Shown here: positions 8,998-18,264 of the stretch, piece after piece | How the letters are laid out: every line of letters begins with the position of its first letter | Numbering within the stretch: the stretch's first letter is position 1 | Origin: Acidobacteriaceae bacterium | GTDB taxonomy: Bacteria > Acidobacteriota > Terriglobia > Terriglobales > Acidobacteriaceae | Direction: 5' to 3' | NCBI GenBank assembly: GCA_003134855.1 | Contig: PLCS01000007.1 | Coordinates: 1 to 64,000, forward strand | Length of the DNA stretch: 64,000 nt | The notes under the pieces: generated by a model | Told to the model about the DNA's origin: nothing | Databases searched by the model: none | What the model saw: the letters and a program-made list of their open reading frames with translations, nothing else | Program-made: the position numbers and the translations under genes

Positions 8998-9479
8998 TTG
9001 TTCATCCCACCGAACGCTCGCTAGGCAGCCTGCAAATGGCGCGGCAGCCTTTTTGGCTCAACCAGCCATTTAGAGCATTTTCGCTTCACATGTTGACATT
9101 AAGAGTACGTCGGAGGTGGCTTTTTTTGAGGAAAAAGCCACTCTGCTGTATGAATTCTGTAAACACCAGAATCGAAAATGCTGTAGTCGTTGCATTCGCC
9201 GTATTCGCCGCAAGCAATTGAACACCCAGAGAATCTGTAGTCCGGTGCATCGGCCGATAGTGACCTGTCTCCTCGCGAATATATCGGAGATAGTCAGGAA
9301 GTACAGATGGAGCTCAATTTGATTGGCGCGTTTGATCGGCGCGAGAACCCCTTAAGAAGGTCGAGCAGCGCCGCCGCTATTGAAAGCGGCTTCGTTGCAT
9401 GGTGAGCGCGTCTTTGGGATGATCGCAACGATTAGTCCTCGAAAACGCCGATATCACCAGGAAAGATTCTCGGTTGGCG
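8998..9479. other. Intergenic stretch without a convincing gene
   Basis: About 480 bp with no supported coding region. The one visible structure is a hairpin at 9116-9141 (GTGGCTTTTT paired with AAAAAGCCAC). Downstream lie transposase and resolvase scraps, so this may be decayed mobile DNA. Confidence 0.4.
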
Positions 9480-9545
9480 CCAAATCCCCGATGCACGCGC
9501 CGATATGGATCGCTCCACTCTGGCCGGTTGGGTGACCGTGTATGG
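9480..9545 (+). pseudogene. IS66-type transposase (TnpC) fragment
   Basis: In one frame the segment reads QIPDARADMDRSTLAGWV, resembling the conserved IS66 TnpC stretch with DRSTLA.WV. Only about 20 residues are recognisable before the match ends at the resolvase scrap. The assignment rests on this one motif. Confidence 0.4.
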
Positions 9546-9557
9546 GCCGGACTGGCT

Positions 9558-9731
9558 CATGCCCGGCAGAACGGCAAGCTGCTTGGCCAGCCCGCAACCG
9601 CCGCCATCCACGCCTACAAGGTCTGCAAACTACACCGCTCCGGCCTTAGCAAATCCGAGATCGCCCGCCGCTTCAACATCGGCCGCACCTTCGCGCGTCG
9701 TATCCTTGCTGCTTCGCCAAGCAGGAAATAG
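9558..9731 (+). pseudogene. Serine recombinase (resolvase) C-terminal HTH remnant
   Basis: The frame ending at 9731 encodes ARQNGKLLGQPATA, then a Hin-like helix-turn-helix (CKLHRSGLSKSEIARRFNIG, then RTFARRIL). The catalytic N-terminal domain with its Ser nucleophile is missing and is replaced upstream by an IS66-like scrap in another frame. It is a fusion scar of two mobile elements; neither can be active. The following ~185 bp to the TonB receptor gene holds nothing recognisable. Confidence 0.6.
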
Positions 9732-9917
9732 CCCGGAATTTTCTATTATGCCTCGTTGCCGAAAACTCACTAACCGATGCATGGATGCAGATCTTCCGCC
9801 GTGTTCAGGTACGCCACGACCGCATCCTGTCTGTCTTTCATGGCTTCTTCCAATGAGCCTGCCTCTTCATCACCTTGAGGCATTTATGCAACCAGTTCTA
9901 GTTTCCGTCCCTAGACG

Positions 9918-12497
9918 TTAGAACTCGAGGGTGAATCCCGCGGACGGCAGAATTGGCAGCATATTGCCGCGCCTCAACTGTGCCTGCCCGGTGCTGAAAT
10001 TGTACTGCTGCAAGCCAAAGTACCGCCAGTTTTTATGGTCCAGCATATTGTCGATTTCCACGTCCGCAGTCAGCTTGGAATGCTTGTAATAGTAGGCCTT
10101 GTTCAACCGGATGTCCAACCGGCTAAAGGCAGGCACACGTAACTGGTTGCGTTGTGTGGAGAGTGTAAAATAGGCCGTCTGATCGCTAGCCGCTGGATTG
10201 CCCTGAAAGAATCCGACTACAGGAAAATTGCTTTCATAGTTAAACTTGCCGCTCAGGTTTACGGTCGGATTAAAGCGATAGCTGGCAAAAGCTGTTCCAA
10301 TGTTGCGCTGGTCGAAGTCTCCATCGAAACACAGGTTGGTCAGCGTGTCGCAGTAGTGCGCGTGTCCAAGGCTGTAAGACACCCACCCTGAGAGCCGATT
10401 GGCGCTTACTCTTTGCAAGGTGAGATCCATGCCGCGGGAGTAACCTCGCGTGGAATTAGTCAACACTGTTCCGTAGAGCGGTCCCGTTGCGACGCCATTC
10501 ACGAGACGCCATTCCGTTTGCGGCGAGTAGGGAAGCTGATTTTCTTTCCGGTCATACAAGTCTGCTTTGAAGCGAATTCTCTCGGAGAATTGCTGTTCAA
10601 ACCCTAGAATGTAGTGAGTCGAGCGTTCGGCGCGCAGGGCCGGGTTGTTAAAGTCGCCCAGAAGTTGCTCGAGTTCGGGAAACTCTGCGTATTGCCCATA
10701 GCCCGCCAATATTTTGGTTTTAGATGTAATTCCAATCGAAGCGCTGGCGCGGGGAAGAAAAACCTGCTGGCGCGTATAGTCGAAGCGGTCGAATCGCCCA
10801 CCCGCATTCAAAAGAATCCGCCCATGGAGAGCGCTCCAGGATGGCTGGGCATAGGCTCCGTATCGCCTGGTTTGCGTATCGAACTGCCCAACCGGGAAAA
10901 AGGTTACTACCGGCCGCGCCGTCAGAACATCCCACACATAGTTACTCACATAGTTTTCCCGTGAATCACGGGCCTCGCCGCCTGCCTCCAGGCTGAGATG
11001 TTTGGTGAATTGGATCGTGTCATCGTGCCTGATTCCGTAGTCCTTGGACGGGGAGCGCAAAAGGTCACCGCTGTCCATCCAGTTGTGATCGCTTTCGCTG
11101 CTGTAACTGAGGGCGGTGCGCATACTAGCGGAGGTCCGCGGAGTCCATTGCCAACTCATGTTTACGATGTCCATGGGACTTTGCGCATTGGCCGCATCTG
11201 TTGGGTCGGAGTAGGTCTGATTCAGACTCGCGTTTCCAATGATCGCCATCAGGTTGATGTGATGTTTCGGCGAGGGATCCCAACTTAGTTTGTCTTCCGT
11301 GTCATAGTATCCGATTGACAGGCCGGAATAGCCCAGACGGCTCATCAGGTATTGGAGATAGCTCTTCCTTGCGGTCACTAGCCATGCCGCTTTCTTCGAG
11401 CGGCCCAATGGACCTTCAACGGTCGCGCCGCCTTGAAAGCAATCCATATTGATGCGGGCCGAGATTCTCTCGCGATCAGGTTCGCGCGTCTGAATATTCA
11501 GCACTGCTCCGGCGCTTTCGCCGTACTTGGCGGGGAAACCGCCTCCGAGCAGCGAAATGGACTCGATGGTATCTCCATTCAGCAGCGAAACTGATCCCAC
11601 GCCGGTAAACTGTTTGTCCTCGTGAAATGGGTTTTTCAATAACACGCCGTCCAAATAAAACGCAATATTCGGAATGCCGGCGCCGCGATAGGCGAAATCG
11701 GCGTAGTAATCGTCTGGCGCGGCTACTCCTGGCAGGCTATGAATGGAACGAAACGAATCTCCGAACATACTCGACAAGTTCTTCAACTCGGAAGCTTGTA
11801 GCACCTGCTCGGTAGGCGCGCTGGTTTCGATAGGATCGAACGGGCCGGAGGTAACCGTGACCTGATCATTCCGCTTCAACGCCTCCTGGCCAATTTGGAA
11901 TTCAACATCGGCATTGCCATTCGCCGAAACTTGCAGCTTAGTCCTGAAAAGCCCATAGCCCACAGTGCTTATGTAGAGTTCCACCTCGCCGGGCTGAACA
12001 CTGGAGAGTTCGAACCGACCGATATCGTCTGTAACTGCTTCCAGATTTTGGCTGTGAACAGAAACCAGTGCTTTCGCAACCGGCTCTGACGTTTTGAAAT
12101 CTGTGACCTTCCCGCGCAGGGTCACGGTGACCGGAAATTGAACGAAGACTCTGGAATTGATGCCGAACTGCAATTGTAGGCCGGTCATCCGTACCCTGGG
12201 AAAATCCACCTTTTGGGCTGTTAACGTATAGGTTCCAGGGGGAAGTTCAGGAAGGATAAAGTTTCCCTCCTTGTCGGAAGTAGTCTGGCGCTCAAGGCCG
12301 GTGCCGTTATTGGTGACAGAGACTTGAGCGAATGGCACGGCTGCGGCGTTGGTATCGGCAGTGATGCCGACAATGTTTGCTGCCGCTTCCTGACCGTTCG
12401 CCTGAAGAACGGCTCCTTCCGCCACCAATGAAACAAGTATGAATGCCGCGAAGTGGAACAATAAGCGCCGGGCACACCAAGTTTGCTTGTAGAACAT
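9918..12497 (-). CDS. TonB-dependent receptor with N-terminal carboxypeptidase-regulatory domain
   Basis: A 859-residue outer-membrane transporter. The signal peptide ends near ANGQ. An Ig-like carboxypeptidase-regulatory repeat (TTSDKEGNFILPELPPGTYTL, ~residues 65-85) is followed by a second similar module, then a plug domain (SLPGVAAPDDYYADFAYRGAGIPNIAFYLDG, VLNIQTREPDRERI), and finally a ~550-residue beta-barrel ending in aromatic-rich strands (AGFTLEF). ATG 12497 follows GAGGA and leaves 73 bp after the anti-sigma gene. It is the third gene of the sigma/anti-sigma operon. Its cargo is unknown; oligosaccharide is an inference from the flanking GH74 and GH3 genes. No SusD-like partner is present. 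Confidence 0.85.
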   Translation of the reverse strand: MFYKQTWCARRLLFHFAAFILVSLVAEGAVLQANGQEAAANIVGITADTNAAAVPFAQVSVTNNGTGLERQTTSDKEGNFILPELPPGTYTLTAQKVDFPRVRMTGLQLQFGINSRVFVQFPVTVTLRGKVTDFKTSEPVAKALVSVHSQNLEAVTDDIGRFELSSVQPGEVELYISTVGYGLFRTKLQVSANGNADVEFQIGQEALKRNDQVTVTSGPFDPIETSAPTEQVLQASELKNLSSMFGDSFRSIHSLPGVAAPDDYYADFAYRGAGIPNIAFYLDGVLLKNPFHEDKQFTGVGSVSLLNGDTIESISLLGGGFPAKYGESAGAVLNIQTREPDRERISARINMDCFQGGATVEGPLGRSKKAAWLVTARKSYLQYLMSRLGYSGLSIGYYDTEDKLSWDPSPKHHINLMAIIGNASLNQTYSDPTDAANAQSPMDIVNMSWQWTPRTSASMRTALSYSSESDHNWMDSGDLLRSPSKDYGIRHDDTIQFTKHLSLEAGGEARDSRENYVSNYVWDVLTARPVVTFFPVGQFDTQTRRYGAYAQPSWSALHGRILLNAGGRFDRFDYTRQQVFLPRASASIGITSKTKILAGYGQYAEFPELEQLLGDFNNPALRAERSTHYILGFEQQFSERIRFKADLYDRKENQLPYSPQTEWRLVNGVATGPLYGTVLTNSTRGYSRGMDLTLQRVSANRLSGWVSYSLGHAHYCDTLTNLCFDGDFDQRNIGTAFASYRFNPTVNLSGKFNYESNFPVVGFFQGNPAASDQTAYFTLSTQRNQLRVPAFSRLDIRLNKAYYYKHSKLTADVEIDNMLDHKNWRYFGLQQYNFSTGQAQLRRGNMLPILPSAGFTLEF

Positions 12498-12570
12498 AGC
12501 GTAGTTTCCTCGTTTCAAAGCCTGATGGTCCGCAACAGAATTCGGTGGAACTCTCGTACCGCAAGGCCTA

Positions 12571-14523
12571 CTACCTAGGCGAGTCTTGATCGCAGTCACT
12601 AACGCTTGCGGCTTGACTTAGCCACTTCGATAGCCTCTCAGTTTGCAGCAGCAAATTTTGGATTTCTTGCACTTTGACTGCGCCTTCTGCGGCTTGTCCA
12701 GTCGTGACGCTGAAACTGGACTGTATTGCCGCGTCGTTTCGCGATGCCGTCTCGAATAACTGCTGAACTGCAAGTGTCAGATCTGTGGGGTCAGAACTGC
12801 TTCCTTCTCCCGCCGTTTCAGGAGAAACTCCATTCGGAAAAAGAATGGGAGCAAGTTCCAGCCGCAGTTTCCCAGTTAGTTTGCTCACTGCTTGCGCGTG
12901 GGCCGCTGCCATGCAAAGATACTCTTTGTGGGTTGTCTGACTCAGGCTGCCGATTTCCTTTGGAGGAAGAGTGCTAGCAAGCCGTTTCAAAACCCATGCG
13001 TGACGCATGGCCTCGCTTGAGTCCTCCAGGATTTGTTCCGATAGCTGCTGAATCTTTGCGGGAACGTCATCCGAAGAACCAGGCGCTGCTTGCGCCTTGA
13101 AATACCGATTCAATTGATCGTACAAGGGGATAGACGCGCGTTCGGTCTGCGTATCTGTCTTCGCCACAACAACCGGTTCCGCTCGCTTCCGCTGCATCGC
13201 TTCAGCAACAGTGATTAGATTGATAACTGTTGCCGGATTGTGTCGAACCGGGGCAAGGATCTTGACGATTTGCGCTCTCCGAGATTCTGTTGCCAGGACT
13301 CCATCGATATGCAGCTTATGATCTGCGCCGGCAGTTACTGTAACTTCCTGGCCAAGAGTCGCCCCGGCCCGATCGAGCAAATAGGTTGTCTCAATCTGGA
13401 GGTCGGCGGTCACATCGCCTTGCTGGAGGGAAGGGGAAGCAAGAAACTCAGCGTCGGCCAGAAACACTTGCGGATTGACTTCGAGCGCAGGCTGCTGCGC
13501 GAAACTGGCTTCGACAATCGAATACACCACAGGCGTGCCCGGTCCGACCGTCACTCCTGTATCTTCCTGGACTGTCAATTCGAGAGCAACCGCCCTGAAA
13601 TCATCCTTGCGGACCGTGAGAGCCGCACTCAGCAACCGACTGTCGCCAGATTTATCTTTCGGTTCGTAGTGAACAACGTAATTGTTTCCCTGCTTGTCTA
13701 CTCGCTCTTGAGCAACTTCTCCCGCGATTCCTTCAAAACTTTTAGCAGAAAGGTCGTACTCCCAAAGATCGTCTGGAGAATCCAGAACTTTGTGAGCAAT
13801 TTCGCCGTGCGTGCTGATTTCCGTTTTGGCCCCCCGTTTATAGACTGCGGATGAACCATTACTCTCGCTCCATTCTCCGGCGACGAGTTTTCCGGAATCG
13901 TCATACACCCGCCGCGCGGTAACTCCACGCGCGCCACTGTGCCAGACATCGATGCGGCGGCGAAGAAGGAGCTGTTTGTCGCTGTATCTCCGTTTCTCCA
14001 GCCGCAATGAGCGATGCTGTACAACATTGGGATTGTTGTCGTGAGCCTCTTCGATAGCGCTTGAACGATCAAGCAACTGCTGAGCGTTGACCGTGGGAGA
14101 CCAAAGATACGATACTCCGGCAGCCAAACTGAGCACCAGCACCACGGCCACGCCCACTGCCATCAGTGGCGCGTGAAATATTCTTTCGCTGAAGCCACGG
14201 ATTTCGGCCAGCCTAGCCGGCCAGGAAGGCAGATTGGCCTGAGTCTGCATTACTAACGCATGAAGTTTGCTCTCGAACCTGCCCGTGTGTTTTGCAGGTG
14301 ATGGCAAGTTCGGCAGCAGGATGCGGTTGCGATAGTCCATAAACGAAGAAATTGTCTGGCCGGTCTTTTCCGCCTTCACGCGGCAAGCCCAGCACGCCTC
14401 CAAGTGCATCCGAATGCGCGCGGCTTTTCGCGAGGTCTGTTCGCCATCCAAATGGAGCAACAGATCACCCTCGCCTGGGTGCCAGTCCCGATCTTTGCGA
14501 AAACAATTAAATCGGCTTTCCAT
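12571..14523 (-). CDS. Very large zinc-finger anti-sigma factor-like membrane protein
   Basis: A 650-residue protein. Near residue 40 it has the zf-HC2 motif HLEACWACR (HxxxCxxC), typical of cytoplasmic anti-sigma domains. One transmembrane helix lies around residues 120-145 (PLMAVGVAVVLVLSLAAGV). A ~500-residue, presumably periplasmic region follows, of which I recognise no part. Known ZAS anti-sigma factors are usually 80-300 residues, so this tail is exceptional. The start at 14523 follows GAGGT and lies 4 bp after the sigma stop codon, implying translational coupling. Expected role: hold the upstream ECF sigma until an envelope signal arrives, possibly through the adjacent TonB receptor. 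Confidence 0.7.
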   Translation of the reverse strand: MESRFNCFRKDRDWHPGEGDLLLHLDGEQTSRKAARIRMHLEACWACRVKAEKTGQTISSFMDYRNRILLPNLPSPAKHTGRFESKLHALVMQTQANLPSWPARLAEIRGFSERIFHAPLMAVGVAVVLVLSLAAGVSYLWSPTVNAQQLLDRSSAIEEAHDNNPNVVQHRSLRLEKRRYSDKQLLLRRRIDVWHSGARGVTARRVYDDSGKLVAGEWSESNGSSAVYKRGAKTEISTHGEIAHKVLDSPDDLWEYDLSAKSFEGIAGEVAQERVDKQGNNYVVHYEPKDKSGDSRLLSAALTVRKDDFRAVALELTVQEDTGVTVGPGTPVVYSIVEASFAQQPALEVNPQVFLADAEFLASPSLQQGDVTADLQIETTYLLDRAGATLGQEVTVTAGADHKLHIDGVLATESRRAQIVKILAPVRHNPATVINLITVAEAMQRKRAEPVVVAKTDTQTERASIPLYDQLNRYFKAQAAPGSSDDVPAKIQQLSEQILEDSSEAMRHAWVLKRLASTLPPKEIGSLSQTTHKEYLCMAAAHAQAVSKLTGKLRLELAPILFPNGVSPETAGEGSSSDPTDLTLAVQQLFETASRNDAAIQSSFSVTTGQAAEGAVKVQEIQNLLLQTERLSKWLSQAASVSDCDQDSPR

Positions 14524-14527
14524 TCCG

Positions 14528-15106
14528 TTACCTCGCCATCTTCCGCATTGCCCGCCGCAGAAACTCGGCGACACTGGAACTTGTGATGTTTAGAATCTCC
14601 GCGATCTCGCGGTAACAAAACCCCTCGGCTCGTAAATGAAGGCAGCGACTCTCTTGCGCCGAAAGCAATGCAAGCCCATTGCGCACGGCATTGAACCGCT
14701 CACGGTCGAGTAATGTCTCTTCAGGATCTTTTCCGCCATCCGGCACCTGAAGCACTACCGCACTGTATTCCTCGGAAGCAAGCTCACAAATAAACTTTGT
14801 GCTTCTTGTCCGGTCAATTGCCAGGTTATGAGCGACTCGAAAAATCCATGACCGCACGCGATTGTCCGCGATGGTTTTGCCGCCGGCCCAGTAGAGATAA
14901 AGCCGGAGAAACGTCTCCTGCGTCATATCCTCGGCCTCGGCGGGGTCACCGAAAGTCGCTGCCAGGTATTGGTATACCGGGGTTCGCAGCGTTTCGTAGG
15001 CACGGATTACATTTTGCTCCAGATCCAATGGTTCCTGAGTCAAGAACAGGACGGATGTCTGTGCCGTGATGGTCGCTTGTGTGGATGCTTCGGTCTTCAT
15101 TTGCAT
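14528..15106 (-). CDS. ECF RNA polymerase sigma factor
   Basis: A ~192-residue group-4 sigma factor. Region 2 shows YQYLAATFGDPAEAEDMTQETFLRLY and RVRSWIFRVAHNLAIDRTR. Region 4 shows LSAQESRCLHLRAEGFCYREIAEILNITSSSVAEFLRRA, a helix-turn-helix that reads the -35 element. Regions 1 and 3 are absent, as expected. The start is uncertain: ATG 15106 or 15100 and TTG 15136 are all possible, and none has a good ribosome-binding site. It is the first gene of the operon with the anti-sigma and TonB receptor, and probably directs its own operon. Confidence 0.9.
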   Translation of the reverse strand: MQMKTEASTQATITAQTSVLFLTQEPLDLEQNVIRAYETLRTPVYQYLAATFGDPAEAEDMTQETFLRLYLYWAGGKTIADNRVRSWIFRVAHNLAIDRTRSTKFICELASEEYSAVVLQVPDGGKDPEETLLDRERFNAVRNGLALLSAQESRCLHLRAEGFCYREIAEILNITSSSVAEFLRRAMRKMAR

Positions 15107-15446
15107 AGTAGGCGCAAGTTGAACAGCACTTCCCAATCACCGTTCGGTCTGTTCAGGGGCTCCGTTTAGAAGACGAAGGAGCTTGCCATTTATGTGACAA
15201 CAGAAATTCATTCAATGGCCAGGCCATGTCTCGATTCTGAACGCCATCTGTGCCGCATGGACAGAGAATAGCAGCCGAACGGCTTCCCGATACAGCCTCG
15301 GTCTTCCTTCATCCGGCAAACATGAATTCCGTTGGGGAATTTGCAACCAGGCGGTAAATTGACGCTAAGAACTTCTTCTGTCATGTAAATGTCAGTCTCA
15401 TTCGTCTTCTAACTGCGGATATTCTCCGCCTCTGAAAGGAATAGCT
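15107..15446. other. Divergent intergenic region upstream of the ECF sigma operon
   Basis: About 340 bp between the leftward sigma operon and the rightward small ORF/GH3 gene. No convincing coding frame. A TTGACG near 15358 could be a -35 for the rightward genes but lacks a well-placed -10. Confidence 0.35.
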
Positions 15447-15569
15447 ATGAACTTGAGAAGAATCCTTTATTCTTTCTCCGCTCAGGCTTTGTTTGCCGGT
15501 GCGGTCGCGTTCATTTTGCCCACCAGCCCAGCTCTGGCGCGGCAATCGATCCAGACTTTGCACGATTAA
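15447..15569 (+). CDS. 40-residue orphan signal-peptide ORF
   Basis: ATG 15447 follows GAAAGGA by 7 nt and encodes a textbook signal peptide: MNLRRILYSF, a hydrophobic core ALFAGAVAFIL, and a PALA cleavage site, then RQSIQTLHD and a stop. The predicted mature peptide is only about 9 residues. It lies 115 bp before the GH3 lipoprotein gene, in the same orientation. It could be a tiny secreted peptide, a regulatory leader ORF, or the 5' stump of a gene lost by deletion. No family recognised. Confidence 0.4.
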   Translation: MNLRRILYSFSAQALFAGAVAFILPTSPALARQSIQTLHD

Positions 15570-15684
15570 ACACATAACCGACGGTTTACCGACAATCCAC
15601 TCGGAACCCTCACTTGCGAGAATGGTCCCCGGCAGCTGGCGGGTCGATGATGTTGGCTACTTAATTTTAACCTTGGAGACGCAT

Positions 15685-17970
15685 ATGCTTGATGTTTCGG
15701 AAATCACTCTCGCCGCTCCAGCCTGGAGACGGCGCAGTCGCGCAAAGGGGCCTCTGGCTTGCCTGCTGATTCTGCCGCTTGTCCTGGCCCTGGCCGCATG
15801 CGGAGGCAGTTCCTCATCCTTCTCCATTCCCACCACCGGCACGCCCGATCAGCGGGCGGATGCGGTGCTGGCGAAGATGACGCAGGACGAAAAGCTCGCA
15901 ATGGTGCAGGGTGGGGTAACGACCAACCTTGAATGGGGGTACACGATTCCGTTGGGCGCGGCGGGATGGGTGCCGGGAATCCCGCGTTTGAGTATTCCCG
16001 CTCTGTATTTGGCCGACGGCAGTGTGGGCGTGGGCAATGCGGTGGGACCGGCCACTGCGCTGCCCTCGTCGATCGCCAGCGCGGCCAGTTGGGACTTGAA
16101 TGAAGCCACCAAATACGGTACAGTCATCGGCACGGAGTTGGCCGACTACGGCATCAACGTCAACCTGGGCGGCAACACCAACCTCATCGGCCGCGAGCCG
16201 CGCGACGGCCGCACCTTTGAGACCAAGGGCGAAGACCCCATCCTGGCCGGCAAGATTACGGCTGCACATCTGACCGCTATCCAGGCCCAGCACGTCATTG
16301 CCGACATCAAGCACTTTGCCTTCAACGACCAGGAGACCGGACGCACCACAGCCAATGTCATCATCGACGAGCGGAGCGGCCGGGAGAGCGATCTGCTGGC
16401 CTTCGAGATCGGCGTCAAGGACTCGAATGTGCAGTCGGTGATGTGCTCCTACAACCTGACCAACGGCCAGTACGACTGCGAGAACAAGTATCTGCTCAAC
16501 GAAGTGCTCAAGACAGACTGGGCCTTTCCAGGCTTCGTCATGTCCGATTGGTGGGCGACGCAAAGCACCGTCAACGCAGCCGTAAACGGACTCGATCAGG
16601 AACAGCCCAATCAGCAATACTTCTCCACGCTAGGGCAGGCTATTACCAGTGGACAGGTGCCGCAGTCGCGGCTGGACAATATGGTCCACCGCATTCTGCG
16701 CTCCATGTTTGCGGTGGGAATCTTCGACAATCCGCAGAATATCCAGCCGATCTTAGGCTATCCGCCGAATACCCAGTTGATCCCGGCCGCGGCCGATGCC
16801 GCCGTAGCGCAGGAGATCGAGGAACAGGGAGCGGTCCTGCTCCAGAATGCCGGCAATCAACTGCCACTCAGCGCGGCCAACCTGCAATCGATCGCCATCA
16901 TCGGCTCCCATGCGGACTCTTACGTGCTCTCCGGCGGTGGCTCGGCGCAGGTGCAGCCCATCGGGGGCGCGATGACCGGCCCGCAGCCATGTCCGCCTTG
17001 CTGGGCGACGGTGACTTGGGATCCGTCGTCGCCACTCATCGCCATTCAGGCCAAGGCTCCTAACGCAAAGGTGCATTTCGCCGATGGCTCCGACTCGACG
17101 GCAGCCGCTACACTGGCCGCATCGTCGCAAGTGGCCATTGTCTTCGTGAGCCAGTGGGCCAGCGAGGGCATGGATGAGCCGAGTCTCAGCCTGACCGACC
17201 TGACCAGCGCTACGCCGATCAACCAGGATGCGCTGGTGGAAGCCGTGGCGGCAGCCAATCCGCATACCATCGTGGTAGTGGAGAACGGCGGCCCCATCCT
17301 GATGCCATGGCTCAACCAGGTGAGCGCCGTTTTGGAAGCCTGGTACCCTGGCCAGAGCGGTGGCCCGGCGATTGCCGACCTCCTCTTTGGCGTTACCGAC
17401 CCCTCCGGAAAACTGCCCATTACCTTTCCGGCCAGCGAGGCGCAACTGCCCCGGCCTGCGATTCCTCAGCCCCCGGACGGCGTCACTCCCTTTGACGTCA
17501 ACTACACCGAGGGCTACAACGTGGGCTATAAGTGGTACGACGTGAACGGATTCACGCCTTTGTTTTCTTTCGGCTACGGCCTCTCTTACACCACATTTTC
17601 CATCACCAACGCGGCTCTCGTGAACAACCTCTCTTCTACCACCAATCCGAACTTCCAGGTCACCTTTAATCTAGCCAACACCGGCGGGGTGGCTGGCGCG
17701 GAGGTGGCGCAGGTCTACCTGGGAATGCCAGCCAGCCTCAACGAGCCGCCCAAGCGACTGGTGGGCTGGCAGAAGGTTCTGCTGCAACCGGGTGCTTCGC
17801 AGGCCGTGACTATCGAAGTGGATCAGAACGACTCTTCGCATCCCATGTCGTACTGGGATACCGACACAAGTAGTTGGCTCGTTGCTCCCGGAACTTATAC
17901 CGTCTATCTGGGAAACTCGGAGGCAGCCGCAAGTCTAACCAAAGTGGGGACGATCACGGTGGGCCAGTAA
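15685..17970 (+). CDS. GH3 beta-glucosidase-type lipoprotein
   Basis: A 761-residue lipoprotein. The signal peptide carries a lipobox (LALAAC, Cys near residue 41), so the enzyme should be membrane-anchored. A GH3 barrel follows, with the nucleophile motif GFVMSDWWA (D288), then the GH3 C-terminal domain (VLLQNAGNQLPL, LFGVTDPSGKLPITFP) and a fibronectin-III-like domain (GYGLSYTTF, RLVGWQKVLLQPG). The start follows GGAG by 7 nt. GH3 enzymes release terminal glucose or xylose from beta-linked oligosaccharides. Placed near GH74 and the TonB receptor, it would finish digestion of the same glycan; this is inference. Confidence 0.9.
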   Translation: MLDVSEITLAAPAWRRRSRAKGPLACLLILPLVLALAACGGSSSSFSIPTTGTPDQRADAVLAKMTQDEKLAMVQGGVTTNLEWGYTIPLGAAGWVPGIPRLSIPALYLADGSVGVGNAVGPATALPSSIASAASWDLNEATKYGTVIGTELADYGINVNLGGNTNLIGREPRDGRTFETKGEDPILAGKITAAHLTAIQAQHVIADIKHFAFNDQETGRTTANVIIDERSGRESDLLAFEIGVKDSNVQSVMCSYNLTNGQYDCENKYLLNEVLKTDWAFPGFVMSDWWATQSTVNAAVNGLDQEQPNQQYFSTLGQAITSGQVPQSRLDNMVHRILRSMFAVGIFDNPQNIQPILGYPPNTQLIPAAADAAVAQEIEEQGAVLLQNAGNQLPLSAANLQSIAIIGSHADSYVLSGGGSAQVQPIGGAMTGPQPCPPCWATVTWDPSSPLIAIQAKAPNAKVHFADGSDSTAAATLAASSQVAIVFVSQWASEGMDEPSLSLTDLTSATPINQDALVEAVAAANPHTIVVVENGGPILMPWLNQVSAVLEAWYPGQSGGPAIADLLFGVTDPSGKLPITFPASEAQLPRPAIPQPPDGVTPFDVNYTEGYNVGYKWYDVNGFTPLFSFGYGLSYTTFSITNAALVNNLSSTTNPNFQVTFNLANTGGVAGAEVAQVYLGMPASLNEPPKRLVGWQKVLLQPGASQAVTIEVDQNDSSHPMSYWDTDTSSWLVAPGTYTVYLGNSEAAASLTKVGTITVGQ

Positions 17971-18011
17971 GAGCCGGAAACGAAAACCTAGGAACGGGAG
18001 AGTAAATACGA

Positions 18012-18080
18012 ATGATCCGCCTCTGCGACGACCGCTATCTTGAGACGATCTGGAGCATCGCCAACGAAGCTGCACAGGCT
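18012..18080 (+). pseudogene. GNAT acetyltransferase N-terminal fragment
   Basis: MIRLCDDRYLETIWSIANEA resembles the first strand and helix of GNAT N-acetyltransferases. Similarity stops after about 23 residues, where a different, transposase-like sequence begins. No acetyl-CoA motif remains. Confidence 0.4.
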
Positions 18081-18250
18081 TTTCCCCTGCATTGCGCTGA
18101 CCGACAACGGAATCTCGATGAGTGCCAAATCGCCATTGCGCCCGCCGACGGCGGAGACACGACCAAAGCCATCACCGTTCCGGTGCCTGCATCATCGGGC
18201 TATCCACCTCCAACGTCGCAATGAACGCCGCAGACGACCGATCCAATTTT
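18081..18250 (+). pseudogene. Possible transposase integrase-core scrap
   Basis: One frame reads IALTDNGIS, the region around the second catalytic Asp in DDE integrase cores (LTDNG is typical of IS3/IS481-type enzymes). The remainder is short, Arg/Pro-rich and unconvincing. It joins the GNAT fragment directly, so the insertion probably broke that gene. Confidence 0.3.
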
Positions 18251-18264
18251 AAATGTCGGGGTGT

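Noticed and set aside
9036..9322. Small plus-strand frames after the GH74 terminator
   Set aside because: They have no ribosome-binding site, overlap each other and contain a poly-T hairpin; treated as non-coding.
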